Source: Rhizobium ecuadorense (GTDB lineage: Bacteria; Pseudomonadota; Alphaproteobacteria; Rhizobiales; Rhizobiaceae). Taken from it: a stretch of DNA of 64,000 nucleotides. The notes beneath the pieces are model-generated. The model saw only the letters and a list, made by a program, of their open reading frames with translations. It did no database searches and was not told the DNA's origin. The stretch spans positions 51,641 through 115,640 of the forward strand of contig NZ_LFIO01000367.1 in the NCBI RefSeq assembly GCF_001187535.1. Direction: 5' to 3'. Of the stretch, positions 18,207-26,408 are shown one piece after another (the first letter of the stretch is position 1; each line of letters starts with the position of its first letter). The position numbers were made by a program, and so were the translations under genes.

Positions 18207-19202
18207 TGAATGCTCTACAGGCCGCCTCCTGCGGCTGACCGCATCGAGCTTGCGCATCGCGCTTTTTGGACAATCCCCACCATATGCGACGAGACCGAGA
18301 ATGATCGCAATCTCGTCGCTGCTTTGCGAGCCGCATGCGATTTCGCGCCGCGCGCCATTACCTGCGCCGGCGTGGACATGAATACCCGTCTGACGGCGAA
18401 GATGTATTGTTTCAGATCAGCGTCGTGCGAGCGTACAGACGAAAAATTCTTCAACGCATGCATCTAAAAAGCGGGTTAAAGCGGCGGTGTTTGTCGGCGC
18501 CGCCGCCCGCCAACGCCCCCCACTGAAGATCGGCCCGATCATCCGCTTCATCGCGGCCACCAGTCGGCTACGATGAAGAAAATCGGCGGCCCGGTAAAAG
18601 CTCAAGGCTTTCCTGCCGGCTGCCGATGAACCGATTTTCGGGAGAAAGCCGGGAGCCGAAAAAAATCGAAACCCGCAAACTTTGCGATCTCGCCAAGCCG
18701 TTTCTTGCCGCACTCGACGAGATGCCGGCGCGACCGGTCCGCGAAGGCGAAAAATCCAGCATCCTCAATGCAATCGCCGCGCGCATGCTCGCCTTTTTTC
18801 ATCTTCATACGACGTGTCGCCTGCTTCGCCAGACGTCGCCGCCGGCAGCGAGAGGTTGCGTGCCGGAGTATCGGCTAATACGGGTTTTGCTCCGCATATC
18901 GAGGGCACCAAGCGTCAAAAGCGCGAGCCGGCCGGATAGAGCGGGAAGAACAGAGAGAGATGCCTGGCGCTCATCCCTATGTCAGCCACGACAAAGCTCG
19001 TCTCGGGACATCAGTTATATTTGTTCGGCAAGCCCCCTATTGCAGGTCGCGACAAAATCACAGCGCGGCAGGTGGCCGTCCCAGGTCGCCGGCTCGCTGG
19101 GGCGTCTAAATTTGTTATCAAAGTCTTACGAAGGGCTTAGGCAATTTTTAAATGTGGCAGGCTAGAGTGGCCTCCGTGGTCTTGCGTTGTGTAGAGAGTC
19201 CA
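18207..19202. other. About 1 kb without a recognised gene, upstream of sciP
   Basis: Open frames exist here on both strands (for example 18626-19165 plus and 18417-18713 minus), but their predicted proteins are Arg/Ser-rich, lack recognisable domains and show no ribosome site. The last 100 bp, AT-rich with TTTTTAAATG near 19145, presumably hold the sciP promoter. The remainder is unexplained and might contain a small RNA. Confidence 0.5.
19196..19200. promoter_or_regulatory. GANTC (CcrM) methylation site next to the sciP start codon
   Basis: GAGTC ends two bases before the sciP ATG. GANTC is the recognition sequence of the cell-cycle DNA methylase CcrM, present in rhizobia. Whether methylation here affects sciP is unknown. 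Confidence 0.4.
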
Positions 19203-19478
19203 ATGACCGAAATGATACGTCCCCGAGTGAAATATGTCATCGGCCCCGATGGCAGCCCCCTGACGATCGCGGATCTTCCGCCGCCCAATACGCGGCGCTG
19301 GGTGATCCGGCGGAAGGCAGAGGTTGTCGCGGCTGTTCGCGGTGGCCTGTTAAGCTTGGAAGAGGCCTGCGAGCGTTATACGCTCACGGTCGAAGAGTTC
19401 CTCTCCTGGCAATCGTCGATCAACAGCCACGGTCTCGCCGGCCTGCGCACCACGCGCATCCAGCAATATCGTCACTGA
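19203..19478 (+). CDS. sciP: CtrA inhibitor SciP (DUF1153)
   Basis: 91-residue helix-turn-helix protein of the DUF1153/SciP family. In Caulobacter SciP binds DNA-bound CtrA and blocks its transcriptional activation in swarmer cells. The sequence shows the family's invariant features: RVKYVIGPDGSPLTIADLPP, then TRRWVIRRKAEVVAAVRGGL, and a helix-turn-helix with LSLEEACERYTLTVEEF. The ATG at 19203 gives a protein of normal length. Its presence 1.8 kb from ctrA supports the call. It converges with the PqiA-like gene 20 bp downstream. Confidence 0.93.
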   Translation: MTEMIRPRVKYVIGPDGSPLTIADLPPPNTRRWVIRRKAEVVAAVRGGLLSLEEACERYTLTVEEFLSWQSSINSHGLAGLRTTRIQQYRH

Positions 19479-19498
19479 TCGCACGCCATTATCGAGAT

Positions 19499-19966
19499 TT
19501 ATTTCGGGCCGGACGCATCTCCCGTAAGGGAATGAAGAAGGCCCGAAATCATTGACGACGCCGCGTAGCACCAGAGGCCCGGCTGCGTGAAGGCATCCGC
19601 CAGCCCCGTTGTCTTCGCCGCCGCAATGACGATCGCGACCAGCAGCACGTCCATCATTGACCACTTGGACAGATGCGGCACGACGCGACGATAAAACAGG
19701 TTGCCGGCCCCACCGCTGGCACCTGCCGCTTCCGCGGAGATCCCGACCATCTTCAGAAGCGGAAGCACGATCGAGACCAATGCGACGATCGCCGCCAGCA
19801 GCCCATCCCCGCCCTGCCAGAGCGAAACGACGATTTCTATGAGCGACGGGGTCTGATCGAAGAGATACAGCGTTTCGAAACGGACCAGCGGCAGGATGAG
19901 GCCGAGTGCCAGCAGGAATGGCGCGGCAACGAGCAGAATGGGGCGGATCATCGAAAGCGCGCTCAT
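19499..19966 (-). CDS. PqiA-like (paraquat-inducible protein A family) membrane protein
   Basis: 155 residues with four predicted membrane segments. It resembles a single PqiA domain: the N-terminal LPLVRFETLYLFDQTPSL segment, then LPLLKMVGI, and HLSKWSMMDVLLVAIVIA, close to the K-W-S-M-x-D-V-F motif of PqiA. Full PqiA has two such domains plus zinc ribbons, which are absent. Family members contribute to envelope lipid transport or integrity. The ATG at 19966 is chosen because the sequence before it is polar and unlike the family. Confidence 0.75.
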   Translation of the reverse strand: MSALSMIRPILLVAAPFLLALGLILPLVRFETLYLFDQTPSLIEIVVSLWQGGDGLLAAIVALVSIVLPLLKMVGISAEAAGASGGAGNLFYRRVVPHLSKWSMMDVLLVAIVIAAAKTTGLADAFTQPGLWCYAASSMISGLLHSLTGDASGPK

Positions 19967-20106
19967 AGGCCCGAACCTCGCGCCGACCCGACATATTTCT
20001 TGAACACTCCGTCTCCTCCAGTCATTGCCTCGCCGGCTTGGCACGATCGCGTCGCCGTGTCACCGTCGCCTGCGACAATATCCCCATCCCTCCGCGAGGA
20101 AAGACA

Positions 20107-20385
20107 ATGGACATTCGAAACGAGGAAAGCGCCTCCGGCGGCCGTTATGCGGCCGAGGTCGATGGGCACGAAGCCGAGATGACCTATTCGCGCGCATCGC
20201 CGATACTCATCATCATCGACCACACGGCCGTTCCCGATGCGCTGCGCGGCAAGGGCGTCGGCCAGGCATTGGCGCTCTATGCGGTAGAAGCTGCCCGCGC
20301 CGGCGGCTGGAAGATCATCCCGCTCTGCCCCTTCTTCAAGGCGCAGGCGCAGCGCCATCCGGAATGGCAGGACGTCGTGAACTGA
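20107..20385 (+). CDS. Small GNAT-type acetyltransferase (YjdJ/Gtn-like)
   Basis: 92-residue minimal GCN5-related N-acetyltransferase. The acetyl-CoA loop is visible as LRGKGVGQALALYAVEAARA and the C-terminal part as IIPLCPFFKAQAQRHPEW, both typical of this short family. The substrate is unknown. The ATG at 20107 has GGAAAGAC upstream. Convergent with the FliJ-like gene, with a strong hairpin between them. Confidence 0.85.
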   Translation: MDIRNEESASGGRYAAEVDGHEAEMTYSRASPILIIIDHTAVPDALRGKGVGQALALYAVEAARAGGWKIIPLCPFFKAQAQRHPEWQDVVN

Positions 20386-20430
20386 TCCGCAGGCGGACGG
20401 CATGCAAACGTTAAAAGGTGGAAACACCAA

Positions 20431-20471
20431 AAGCCATGTATGACGGACAGCGCGCCCGTCATACATGGCTT
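20431..20471. terminator. Perfect 16-bp inverted repeat between convergent genes
   Basis: Arms 20431-20446 and 20456-20471 are perfectly complementary around a 9-base loop. It lies 45 bp after the acetyltransferase stop and 47 bp after the FliJ-like stop, and is read on the minus strand into a T-rich stretch. A bidirectional terminator is the simplest reading. Confidence 0.7.
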
Positions 20472-20518
20472 CTCAGTGGCGATCGCCAGGGCGCCGAAGC
20501 CGGCGCCCGCTGTTTCTC

Positions 20519-20869
20519 TTACGCCCTTGCGCGGGCGCTGGTGTCACGTTCTTCCAGCGCCGTCGCCCTTGCATATTCCGCCTGCATCTCCTCGAGCGCC
20601 ATTTCCAGCGACTCTTCCTGCATCTTCAGTTCCTTGATCGAAACCTGCAGGTTGTCGGCCCGCTGACGCGCGGCCTTGGCGAAGGTCGGATACGCAAAGT
20701 GATTCGGATCTGAGATACCGGACTTCTTTTCCTCGACGACGATCTGGCTCTCCAGATCCTTCGTCATCCGTTCGAATTCGGACATCATCATCTGCAATTG
20801 CTGCAATTGACGTCGTTTTTCGTTCACCTGGAACTCTTTCAGGCGAACGAGACTCTCTCGCGACTTCAT
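20519..20869 (-). CDS. FliJ-like coiled-coil protein
   Basis: 116 residues, almost entirely helical and coiled-coil, rich in Gln, Glu, Lys and Met. The opening MKSRESLVRLKEFQVNEKRR resembles FliJ/YscO-type export chaperones, which help flagellar type III secretion at the cytoplasmic face. The ATG at 20869 has GGGAG eight bases upstream and is preferred to an ATG two codons earlier. It is divergent from ctrA and shares its promoter region, which fits CtrA control of motility. FliJ proteins are poorly conserved, so the family call is moderate. Confidence 0.65.
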   Translation of the reverse strand: MKSRESLVRLKEFQVNEKRRQLQQLQMMMSEFERMTKDLESQIVVEEKKSGISDPNHFAYPTFAKAARQRADNLQVSIKELKMQEESLEMALEEMQAEYARATALEERDTSARARA

Positions 20870-21304
20870 ACGCATTACTCCCGTGATGCGAGACCCCGGC
20901 TCAACTTGAAACCGCCCTGCGCGCCGCTTTGACACGGTTTGCTAAAAAATTTCCTGCGATATTAACAAATACCTACCGCTGGTAACCTTTCGTTTACGGG
21001 CATCGTTAATGATAGGCCCGATGATTTAAGGGTCGGTAAATGCCGCGGCATTAAGTTCGAACCTTTTCATTGGCGAGTCGGATGAATCACTTAGCGCCAT
21101 TTCCTAATGTTAAAGATTAGGAGCGCCATTTGAGATTCCTATTGGAAAACAGAGAAATGGAAAAAATATTTAATAAATTCGATACTCCTTGCCAGAGTGA
21201 ATTAGAATTTGTTAACCATTTCGTGGCAGCTTCCAAATCACGTAGCGTGTTCGGTATCGTGTAGGGGGCCAGACCACCTTTCGGCGGCGGTAAAGGGGAT
21301 AATT
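20870..21304. promoter_or_regulatory. Divergent promoter region of ctrA with GANTC and CtrA-like sites
   Basis: An AT-rich 435-bp region between the FliJ-like gene and ctrA. It holds three GANTC CcrM sites (GAGTC 21075-21079, GAATC 21084-21088, GATTC 21134-21138). It also holds a CtrA-like TTAA-N7-TAAA at 21026-21040 and a half-site TTAACCAT at 21212-21219. CcrM methylation and CtrA autoregulation of ctrA promoters are established in Caulobacter and reported for relatives; the use of these exact sites is inferred. Confidence 0.6.
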
Positions 21305-22006
<702 letters not shown>

Positions 22007-22037
22007 TTTTTCCGATCCCCCTTATCGGATAACGAAG

Positions 22038-22062
22038 ATCCCGCCCTTCCGGCGGGATTTTT
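22038..22062 (+). terminator. Rho-independent terminator of ctrA
   Basis: ATCCCGCC and GGCGGGAT form a perfect 8-bp stem with a five-base loop followed by TTTTT, 31 bp after the ctrA stop. Confidence 0.9.
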
Positions 22063-22217
22063 CGTTTCTGCCTGGCCAATGAGAAGCCGCCCGATAAAGA
22101 GAGATCTGGGGCTGGATGAGCGGTAAAACCTTCTCCGTCTCGATCAAGGAAACGGAGTGCCGGCGGCCGAACGTGCTTGCACGTTCGCCATCACGCTGTA
22201 GGGGAAGAGGCCTGCCG

Positions 22218-22580
22218 TCAGGCAGCGATCGCGCGGTTTCCGAAGACGGCGGTCAGGATCTTGCGGTCGAACGGCTTCAGCAGGAAGTCGGTGGCGCCGG
22301 CCCGTTTGCCAGCCATCAGCTTCTTCAGATCCGCCTCGACGACGCAGTAGTAGATCTTGACTTCTTTGCCACCATCCATGGCGCGGATGGCGGCGATGAG
22401 GTCGAGGGCGCCTTCCATGCCGGAATCGACGATCAGATATTCCGGCAGCTCCGTCTGGCAGCGCTGCAGCGCCTCGCCGGCATTGGAGGCCTCGCTGACG
22501 AGAAAATCGAGTTCGGAGAGAATGCGCTTGCCGACCTTGCGGACGATATCCGAATTATCGGTGATCATGAACCTTTGCAT
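22218..22580 (-). CDS. Atypical single-domain response regulator
   Basis: 120-residue stand-alone receiver without output domain. The phospho-acceptor is D52 (YLIVDSGMEG) and the lysine K102 (FLLKPFDRK), but several switch positions are unusual. The N-terminal acidic pair is reduced to MITDNS. The proline after the acceptor loop is replaced by Glu. The Thr/Ser switch region reads IYYCVVEAD, with Cys or Val instead of Thr. AGGAGCG precedes the ATG. It follows chpT on the same strand with a 120-bp gap. It may exchange phosphate with ChpT, as CpdR does in Caulobacter, but its sequence is not CpdR. Confidence 0.85.
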   Translation of the reverse strand: MQRFMITDNSDIVRKVGKRILSELDFLVSEASNAGEALQRCQTELPEYLIVDSGMEGALDLIAAIRAMDGGKEVKIYYCVVEADLKKLMAGKRAGATDFLLKPFDRKILTAVFGNRAIAA

Positions 22581-22700
22581 GGGCGCTCCTTTGCCCCCCG
22601 CATTCGTCGCAGCAAGAGGCCTCTTACAACCCTGGAGGATAGGTCCATCAGGCTAAGGAATCGTTACCGGACGGTCACCGACACCCGTTCCCGTGCGAAA

Positions 22701-23348
22701 TCAGGCCGCCGCGGCCACCGCCGTGAACACCAGCTCTTCGGCGCTGGCACTGTGATCAAGCGTCATTCCGCACTCCTGCGCCAGAAGCACGGCGTAATAG
22801 GGCTGGATCGAATGCGCGTCGATCGCTTCCTCGATCGTGCCGGTCGATATCTCGACGAATTTCGGCGGCAGGCGCATCAGTTTGCCTTTGGCCGTCAGCT
22901 TGAACCTGGCATCGAACTCGGGATGCTCAAGCGTTACCTCGAGCACGCCGCCGCGCGGAATTGCGGAATAGGCAACGAGGAAGAGGTTGAGCAGCAGCTT
23001 GACGCGATTCTTGGCGACGATGGCGCGAGGCCCGTTCCAGATCACTTCGGTCTTCTTCTCGGCGATGGCGAAATCCTTGGCTGCGCGCTCGGCCTCGCCG
23101 GTATCGATCGAAGCGCCGACAGAGCCCGAAGCGCCGAAAGCGAGGCGTGCGAATTTCAGGCGGACCGAAGCGTTGAGCGCGCTGGTGCGGATCAGGTCCA
23201 TCGCATCGGCGTCGGCGCCACCCTCATCCAGGAGTTCCAGCCCGTTGTTGATCGCACCGACCGGTGAAATGACGTCGTGGCAAACGCGGCTGCAAAGAAG
23301 CGCGGCCAGATCCGGGCCGGACAAGGTGAGATTGGGGTTCTTGGACAT
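22701..23348 (-). CDS. chpT: Histidine phosphotransferase ChpT
   Basis: 215-residue phosphotransferase that carries phosphate from CckA to CtrA and CpdR. It has the dimerisation and phosphorylation helix LAALLCSRVCHDVISPVGAI with the phospho-accepting H24, followed by NGLELL. A degenerate HATPase-like C-terminal domain lacks ATP-binding motifs, as in known ChpT. The second of two adjacent ATGs (23348) is chosen because AGGAG is six bases away from it. Location beside ctrA supports the assignment. Confidence 0.92.
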   Translation of the reverse strand: MSKNPNLTLSGPDLAALLCSRVCHDVISPVGAINNGLELLDEGGADADAMDLIRTSALNASVRLKFARLAFGASGSVGASIDTGEAERAAKDFAIAEKKTEVIWNGPRAIVAKNRVKLLLNLFLVAYSAIPRGGVLEVTLEHPEFDARFKLTAKGKLMRLPPKFVEISTGTIEEAIDAHSIQPYYAVLLAQECGMTLDHSASAEELVFTAVAAAA

Positions 23349-23454
23349 CATCGTCTCCTGAGGGGCGGCAAGTTCATCGCGCCCGGGAATATGCTTCATC
23401 AAAATTGCGCGAAGTTTGCGATCGTACTCGGTGCCATAATGACACCATATTTGG

Positions 23455-23469
23455 TAAACCGATTGTTAA
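23455..23469. promoter_or_regulatory. CtrA box between chpT and eipA
   Basis: TAAA-CCGATTG-TTAA matches the CtrA consensus TTAA-N7-TTAA with one mismatch. It lies 75 bp before eipA and 107 bp before chpT, a position suited to control either gene. eipA has been reported as a direct CtrA target in Brucella. Confidence 0.55.
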
Positions 23470-23543
23470 GATCATCGGCGCAAAATGCACCAATCGCCGC
23501 GAGCGGTTGCCCGCTCCCAGCCAAACGACGAACGGATGACACC

Positions 23544-24131
23544 ATGCGCCCTCAATTTCCGCACCGAGCCATCGGCTTCTGCAGGTTGCTTTCGGCCCTC
23601 GTCTTTTCCTCGCTGATGGTCGCCGGACCTGCCTCCGCCCAGGACAACGGCCAGTACACGATGCAGGAAATCGTCGATGCCGGCCACTCCTTCTTCGGCT
23701 CCGCCAGCGGCGGACTTGCCAAAGTCGTCGAGAGTGCCTTCCAGAAATACGGCCTGCCGAATGGCTACATTCTCGGACAGGAAGGCGGCGGCGCCTTCAT
23801 CGCCGGTCTTACCTACGGCGAAGGCCAGCTGAACACCAAGAACGCCGGCGAACATAACCTCTACTGGCAGGGTCCCTCGCTCGGCCTCGACTACGGCGGC
23901 CAGGGCTCCCGCGTGATGATGCTGGTCTACGACCTGCCCTCCGTCAACGGCATCTATGCCCGCTTCGGCGGCGTCAGCGGCTCGGCCTATGTGATCGCCG
24001 GTTTCGGCATGACGCTGCTCAAGAACAACGACGTGCTGGTCGTGCCGATCCGCACCGGCGTCGGCGCCCGCCTGGGCGTCAATGTCGGCTACCTCAAGAT
24101 CACCCAGGCTCCGACCTGGAACCCCTTCTGA
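23544..24131 (+). CDS. eipA: Envelope integrity protein EipA (DUF1134)
   Basis: 195-residue secreted protein with a Sec signal ending at GPASA and a DUF1134 domain covering the rest. Family hallmarks visible are AGHSFFGSASGGLAKVVE, the Gly-rich GQEGGGAFIAGLTYGEG and the C-terminal GVGARLGVNVGYLKIT. In Brucella EipA is a small periplasmic beta-barrel needed for envelope integrity and controlled by CtrA. The ATG at 23544 places the signal peptide at the N-terminus. Confidence 0.92.
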   Translation: MRPQFPHRAIGFCRLLSALVFSSLMVAGPASAQDNGQYTMQEIVDAGHSFFGSASGGLAKVVESAFQKYGLPNGYILGQEGGGAFIAGLTYGEGQLNTKNAGEHNLYWQGPSLGLDYGGQGSRVMMLVYDLPSVNGIYARFGGVSGSAYVIAGFGMTLLKNNDVLVVPIRTGVGARLGVNVGYLKITQAPTWNPF

Positions 24132-24248
24132 GGCCGCAAAGCCACCGGAAAGCGCCGCCGTCCGCATCGGCGGCCTTGCCCATATGCGTCATGCGTGCTT
24201 AATCATCGCGGCTGACCTCTTATCAACCTTCGAATCGATGGCCGCGCC

Positions 24249-25412
24249 GTGATCGAATATGCTCTTTTGTTCGGATTGGGCTTCCTGACCGCGGCCTTTC
24301 TCGTCTTTCTTGTCTCGCCCGCCGTTCACCGCCGTATCGTCTGGTATACCGAGAACCGCCTGAAGGCGACCATGCCGCTCAGCCCGCAGGAGGTTCGCGC
24401 CCAGAAGGATATGGTGCGCGCCCTCTATGCCGCCGAGAATGCCCGCACCACCCAGGACCTGCTGCGCGAGCGCGAGAAATCCCTGTCGCTCCAGCTTCGC
24501 CACGACGCGCTCGCCGTCGATGCCGGTAGGCTTGCCGCCGAGATCGGCGAATTGCAGGCTCAGATCGGCGAGATGCATGTCGAGGCCGCCGAGCAGCGCT
24601 CGCGTCTGCGCAAGGACGAAAATTATATCAGCCAGTTGAAGACCAATCTCCATATCGCCGAACAGTCCGTGGCCAACAAGGAGAGCGAACTGGCGACGAT
24701 GCGCACACGGCTGAGCAAGCTCGGTGAACAGACCGACGGGCTGAGGATCGATCTGGCCGCACGCGAAACCGAGGCGGAGAGCCTGAAGTTCCGCGCCAAC
24801 GCGCTACGCGACGAACGCGACACGTTGCGCCAGGACGTCAACCTGCTGCAAAAGCGGGCCAAGGATGCCGAACAGAAACTGACGCAGCAGCAGCACATGG
24901 TGATCCGCCTGGAGGACAATGCCGCGCGCGACAGCGCTTCCGCAGCCGAAAAGGAAACCCTGGTCGCTCGCCGCCAGCAGGAGATCGCCAAGTTGAAGGA
25001 GCAGTTGAAGGCCGCCAATGCCGAGATCCGCAAGGTCAACCGCGTGCTGCGCGAGGCCGGCCTTGCCGGGATGGTTGCGGAGCCGCCGGCGGAACTGACG
25101 GCCGAAGATACGACAACAACCATGCCGGACACCGCCGTTGTCACGTCTGAGATCGGCGAGGATGTCCGCAAGCGCAGCGCCGCCCTTGCCGAGCGGCTGC
25201 AGAAGGCAAAGGCGGTAACCGGGCGCGACGACGCGATCCGCGAGGAAATCGCCTCGATCGCCGCCAATATGGTGGCGCTGACCGCACTCAACGAGGGCCC
25301 GTCCTCGCCGATCCGCACGCTTCTCGCCGACGGTACGGAAAAGAACCCAAACGATCGCCTCAGCCTTGCCGACAGGGCAGCAGCGATCATCGCCGATCCG
25401 CGGCGTGTCTGA
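24249..25412 (+). CDS. Membrane-anchored coiled-coil protein of unknown function
   Basis: 387 residues starting at GTG. One N-terminal membrane segment (ALLFGLGFLTAAFLVFLVSP) is followed by an almost continuous coiled coil from about residue 55 to 265. An acidic Thr-rich linker (AEDTTTTMPD) and a helical C-terminus follow. The topology suggests an inner-membrane anchor with a long cytoplasmic rod, as in some divisome or polarity proteins. I do not recognise a family. It stands 117 bp after eipA on the same strand. Confidence 0.85.
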   Translation: MIEYALLFGLGFLTAAFLVFLVSPAVHRRIVWYTENRLKATMPLSPQEVRAQKDMVRALYAAENARTTQDLLREREKSLSLQLRHDALAVDAGRLAAEIGELQAQIGEMHVEAAEQRSRLRKDENYISQLKTNLHIAEQSVANKESELATMRTRLSKLGEQTDGLRIDLAARETEAESLKFRANALRDERDTLRQDVNLLQKRAKDAEQKLTQQQHMVIRLEDNAARDSASAAEKETLVARRQQEIAKLKEQLKAANAEIRKVNRVLREAGLAGMVAEPPAELTAEDTTTTMPDTAVVTSEIGEDVRKRSAALAERLQKAKAVTGRDDAIREEIASIAANMVALTALNEGPSSPIRTLLADGTEKNPNDRLSLADRAAAIIADPRRV

Positions 25413-25471
25413 AAAGGCGCTCGGCTCGCCATCATTGGCGAATGCCGGGACTAAACACCTGGAGCTTGCGC

Positions 25472-25579
25472 CCTAAAGCGCGTCGCGATCTTTCAGATTC
25501 GCTCCTTGCGCTTTAGCTCGTTGTTTTTACGAATGTCGTTGCCGCAAAACCGCGGCGCACTTTTGCGCGACATGCTTTA
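25472..25579. repeat. Rhizobial palindromic intergenic repeat, copy 1
   Basis: A roughly 108-bp element starting CTAAAGCGCGTCGC and ending near GCGCGACATGCTTTAG, with internal inverted repeats (AAAGCGC with GCGCTTT). It shares its first 14 bases and overall plan with the element at 61488-61593. It fills the space between two convergent genes and contributes the stop codon of the methylase. It resembles RIME-type rhizobial intergenic elements; the exact family name is not certain. Confidence 0.75.
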
Positions 25580-26401
25580 GATCCGACCCATCGCCGACGC
25601 CATGGAAAACAGCGCGATCCCCGTCGCCGTCGCGGCGTTGAGGCTGTCGAGCTCCTCCGACTGCGGGATGCGCGCGCTCTGGAAGCGCGCCAGCAGCGCC
25701 TCCGGCAACCCCTCCCCCTCCGTGCCGACGACGAGCGCCATGCGTGGCGAGGCGGGAATGGCGCGGATATCGGTCTTGCCGTGCGGCGAAAGCGTCCAGA
25801 TGGCGAAGCCCCGTTCGGCAAGCGAAAGGAGCACATCCAGCGCCTTGCCGCTGCGCCGGTGTGGAACGCTTAGCACCGAACCGACCGAGACACGCAGGGC
25901 CTTGCGATAGAGCGGGTCACAGCTGGTTTCGTCGAGCAGCACCGCATCCGCCCGGAAGGCCGCCGCATTGCGAAACATCGAGCCGGCATTGTCATGATTG
26001 GAAATGCCGCAGCCAACGAGCACCAGCGCCCGTTCCGGCAGCGCGTCGAGAAGTGCCGCCTCGCCGCTATCCTCCCGCCGGCCGAGCGCCAGAACGCCGC
26101 GATGCAGATGGAAACCGACGACGCCGTCCAGCACATCGGCCTCGGCGACATAGACCGGCACGTCGGCCGGCAGCCGCTCCAGGATCGGCAGCACGCCGTC
26201 GACGCGGTTGCGCAGCAGCAGGATCTTTTCGGCGAAAAAGCCGCGGTCTTGCGCATGCGCTTCTGCGAGCATGCGCAGCACGACGGTGCCTTCGGCGATG
26301 AAGCGGTTTTCCCGGCCCGTTAGATCGCGCTCGCGGATATTGCGGAATTCGGCGATGCGCGGATCGTCGGCGCTGTCGATGGCGATCGGGACGGCGGCCA
26401 T
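25577..26401 (-). CDS. TrmH/SpoU-family RNA 2'-O-methyltransferase
   Basis: 274 residues. An N-terminal substrate-binding domain (NIRERDLTGRENRFIAEG) precedes the SpoU methylase knot. Motif 1 is GCGISNHDNAGSMFRNAAAF, motif 2 MALVVGTEGEGLPE, and motif 3 IPQSEELDSLNAATATGIAL, with Met/Gln changes that are common in this branch. It should methylate a ribose in rRNA or tRNA using S-adenosylmethionine; the target base is unknown. The ATG at 26401 is chosen because upstream sequence in this frame is shadow of the next gene. Confidence 0.9.
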   Translation of the reverse strand: MAAVPIAIDSADDPRIAEFRNIRERDLTGRENRFIAEGTVVLRMLAEAHAQDRGFFAEKILLLRNRVDGVLPILERLPADVPVYVAEADVLDGVVGFHLHRGVLALGRREDSGEAALLDALPERALVLVGCGISNHDNAGSMFRNAAAFRADAVLLDETSCDPLYRKALRVSVGSVLSVPHRRSGKALDVLLSLAERGFAIWTLSPHGKTDIRAIPASPRMALVVGTEGEGLPEALLARFQSARIPQSEELDSLNAATATGIALFSMASAMGRI

Positions 26402-26408
26402 GCCGGCC

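Noticed and set aside
18626..19165. 179-codon frame in the gap before sciP
   Set aside because: No ribosome site, no domain, Ser/Arg-rich composition and an end that runs into the sciP promoter region.
22218..22580. Assignment of the small receiver as CpdR
   Set aside because: It is adjacent to chpT and of similar length, but its switch residues and overall sequence do not match CpdR.
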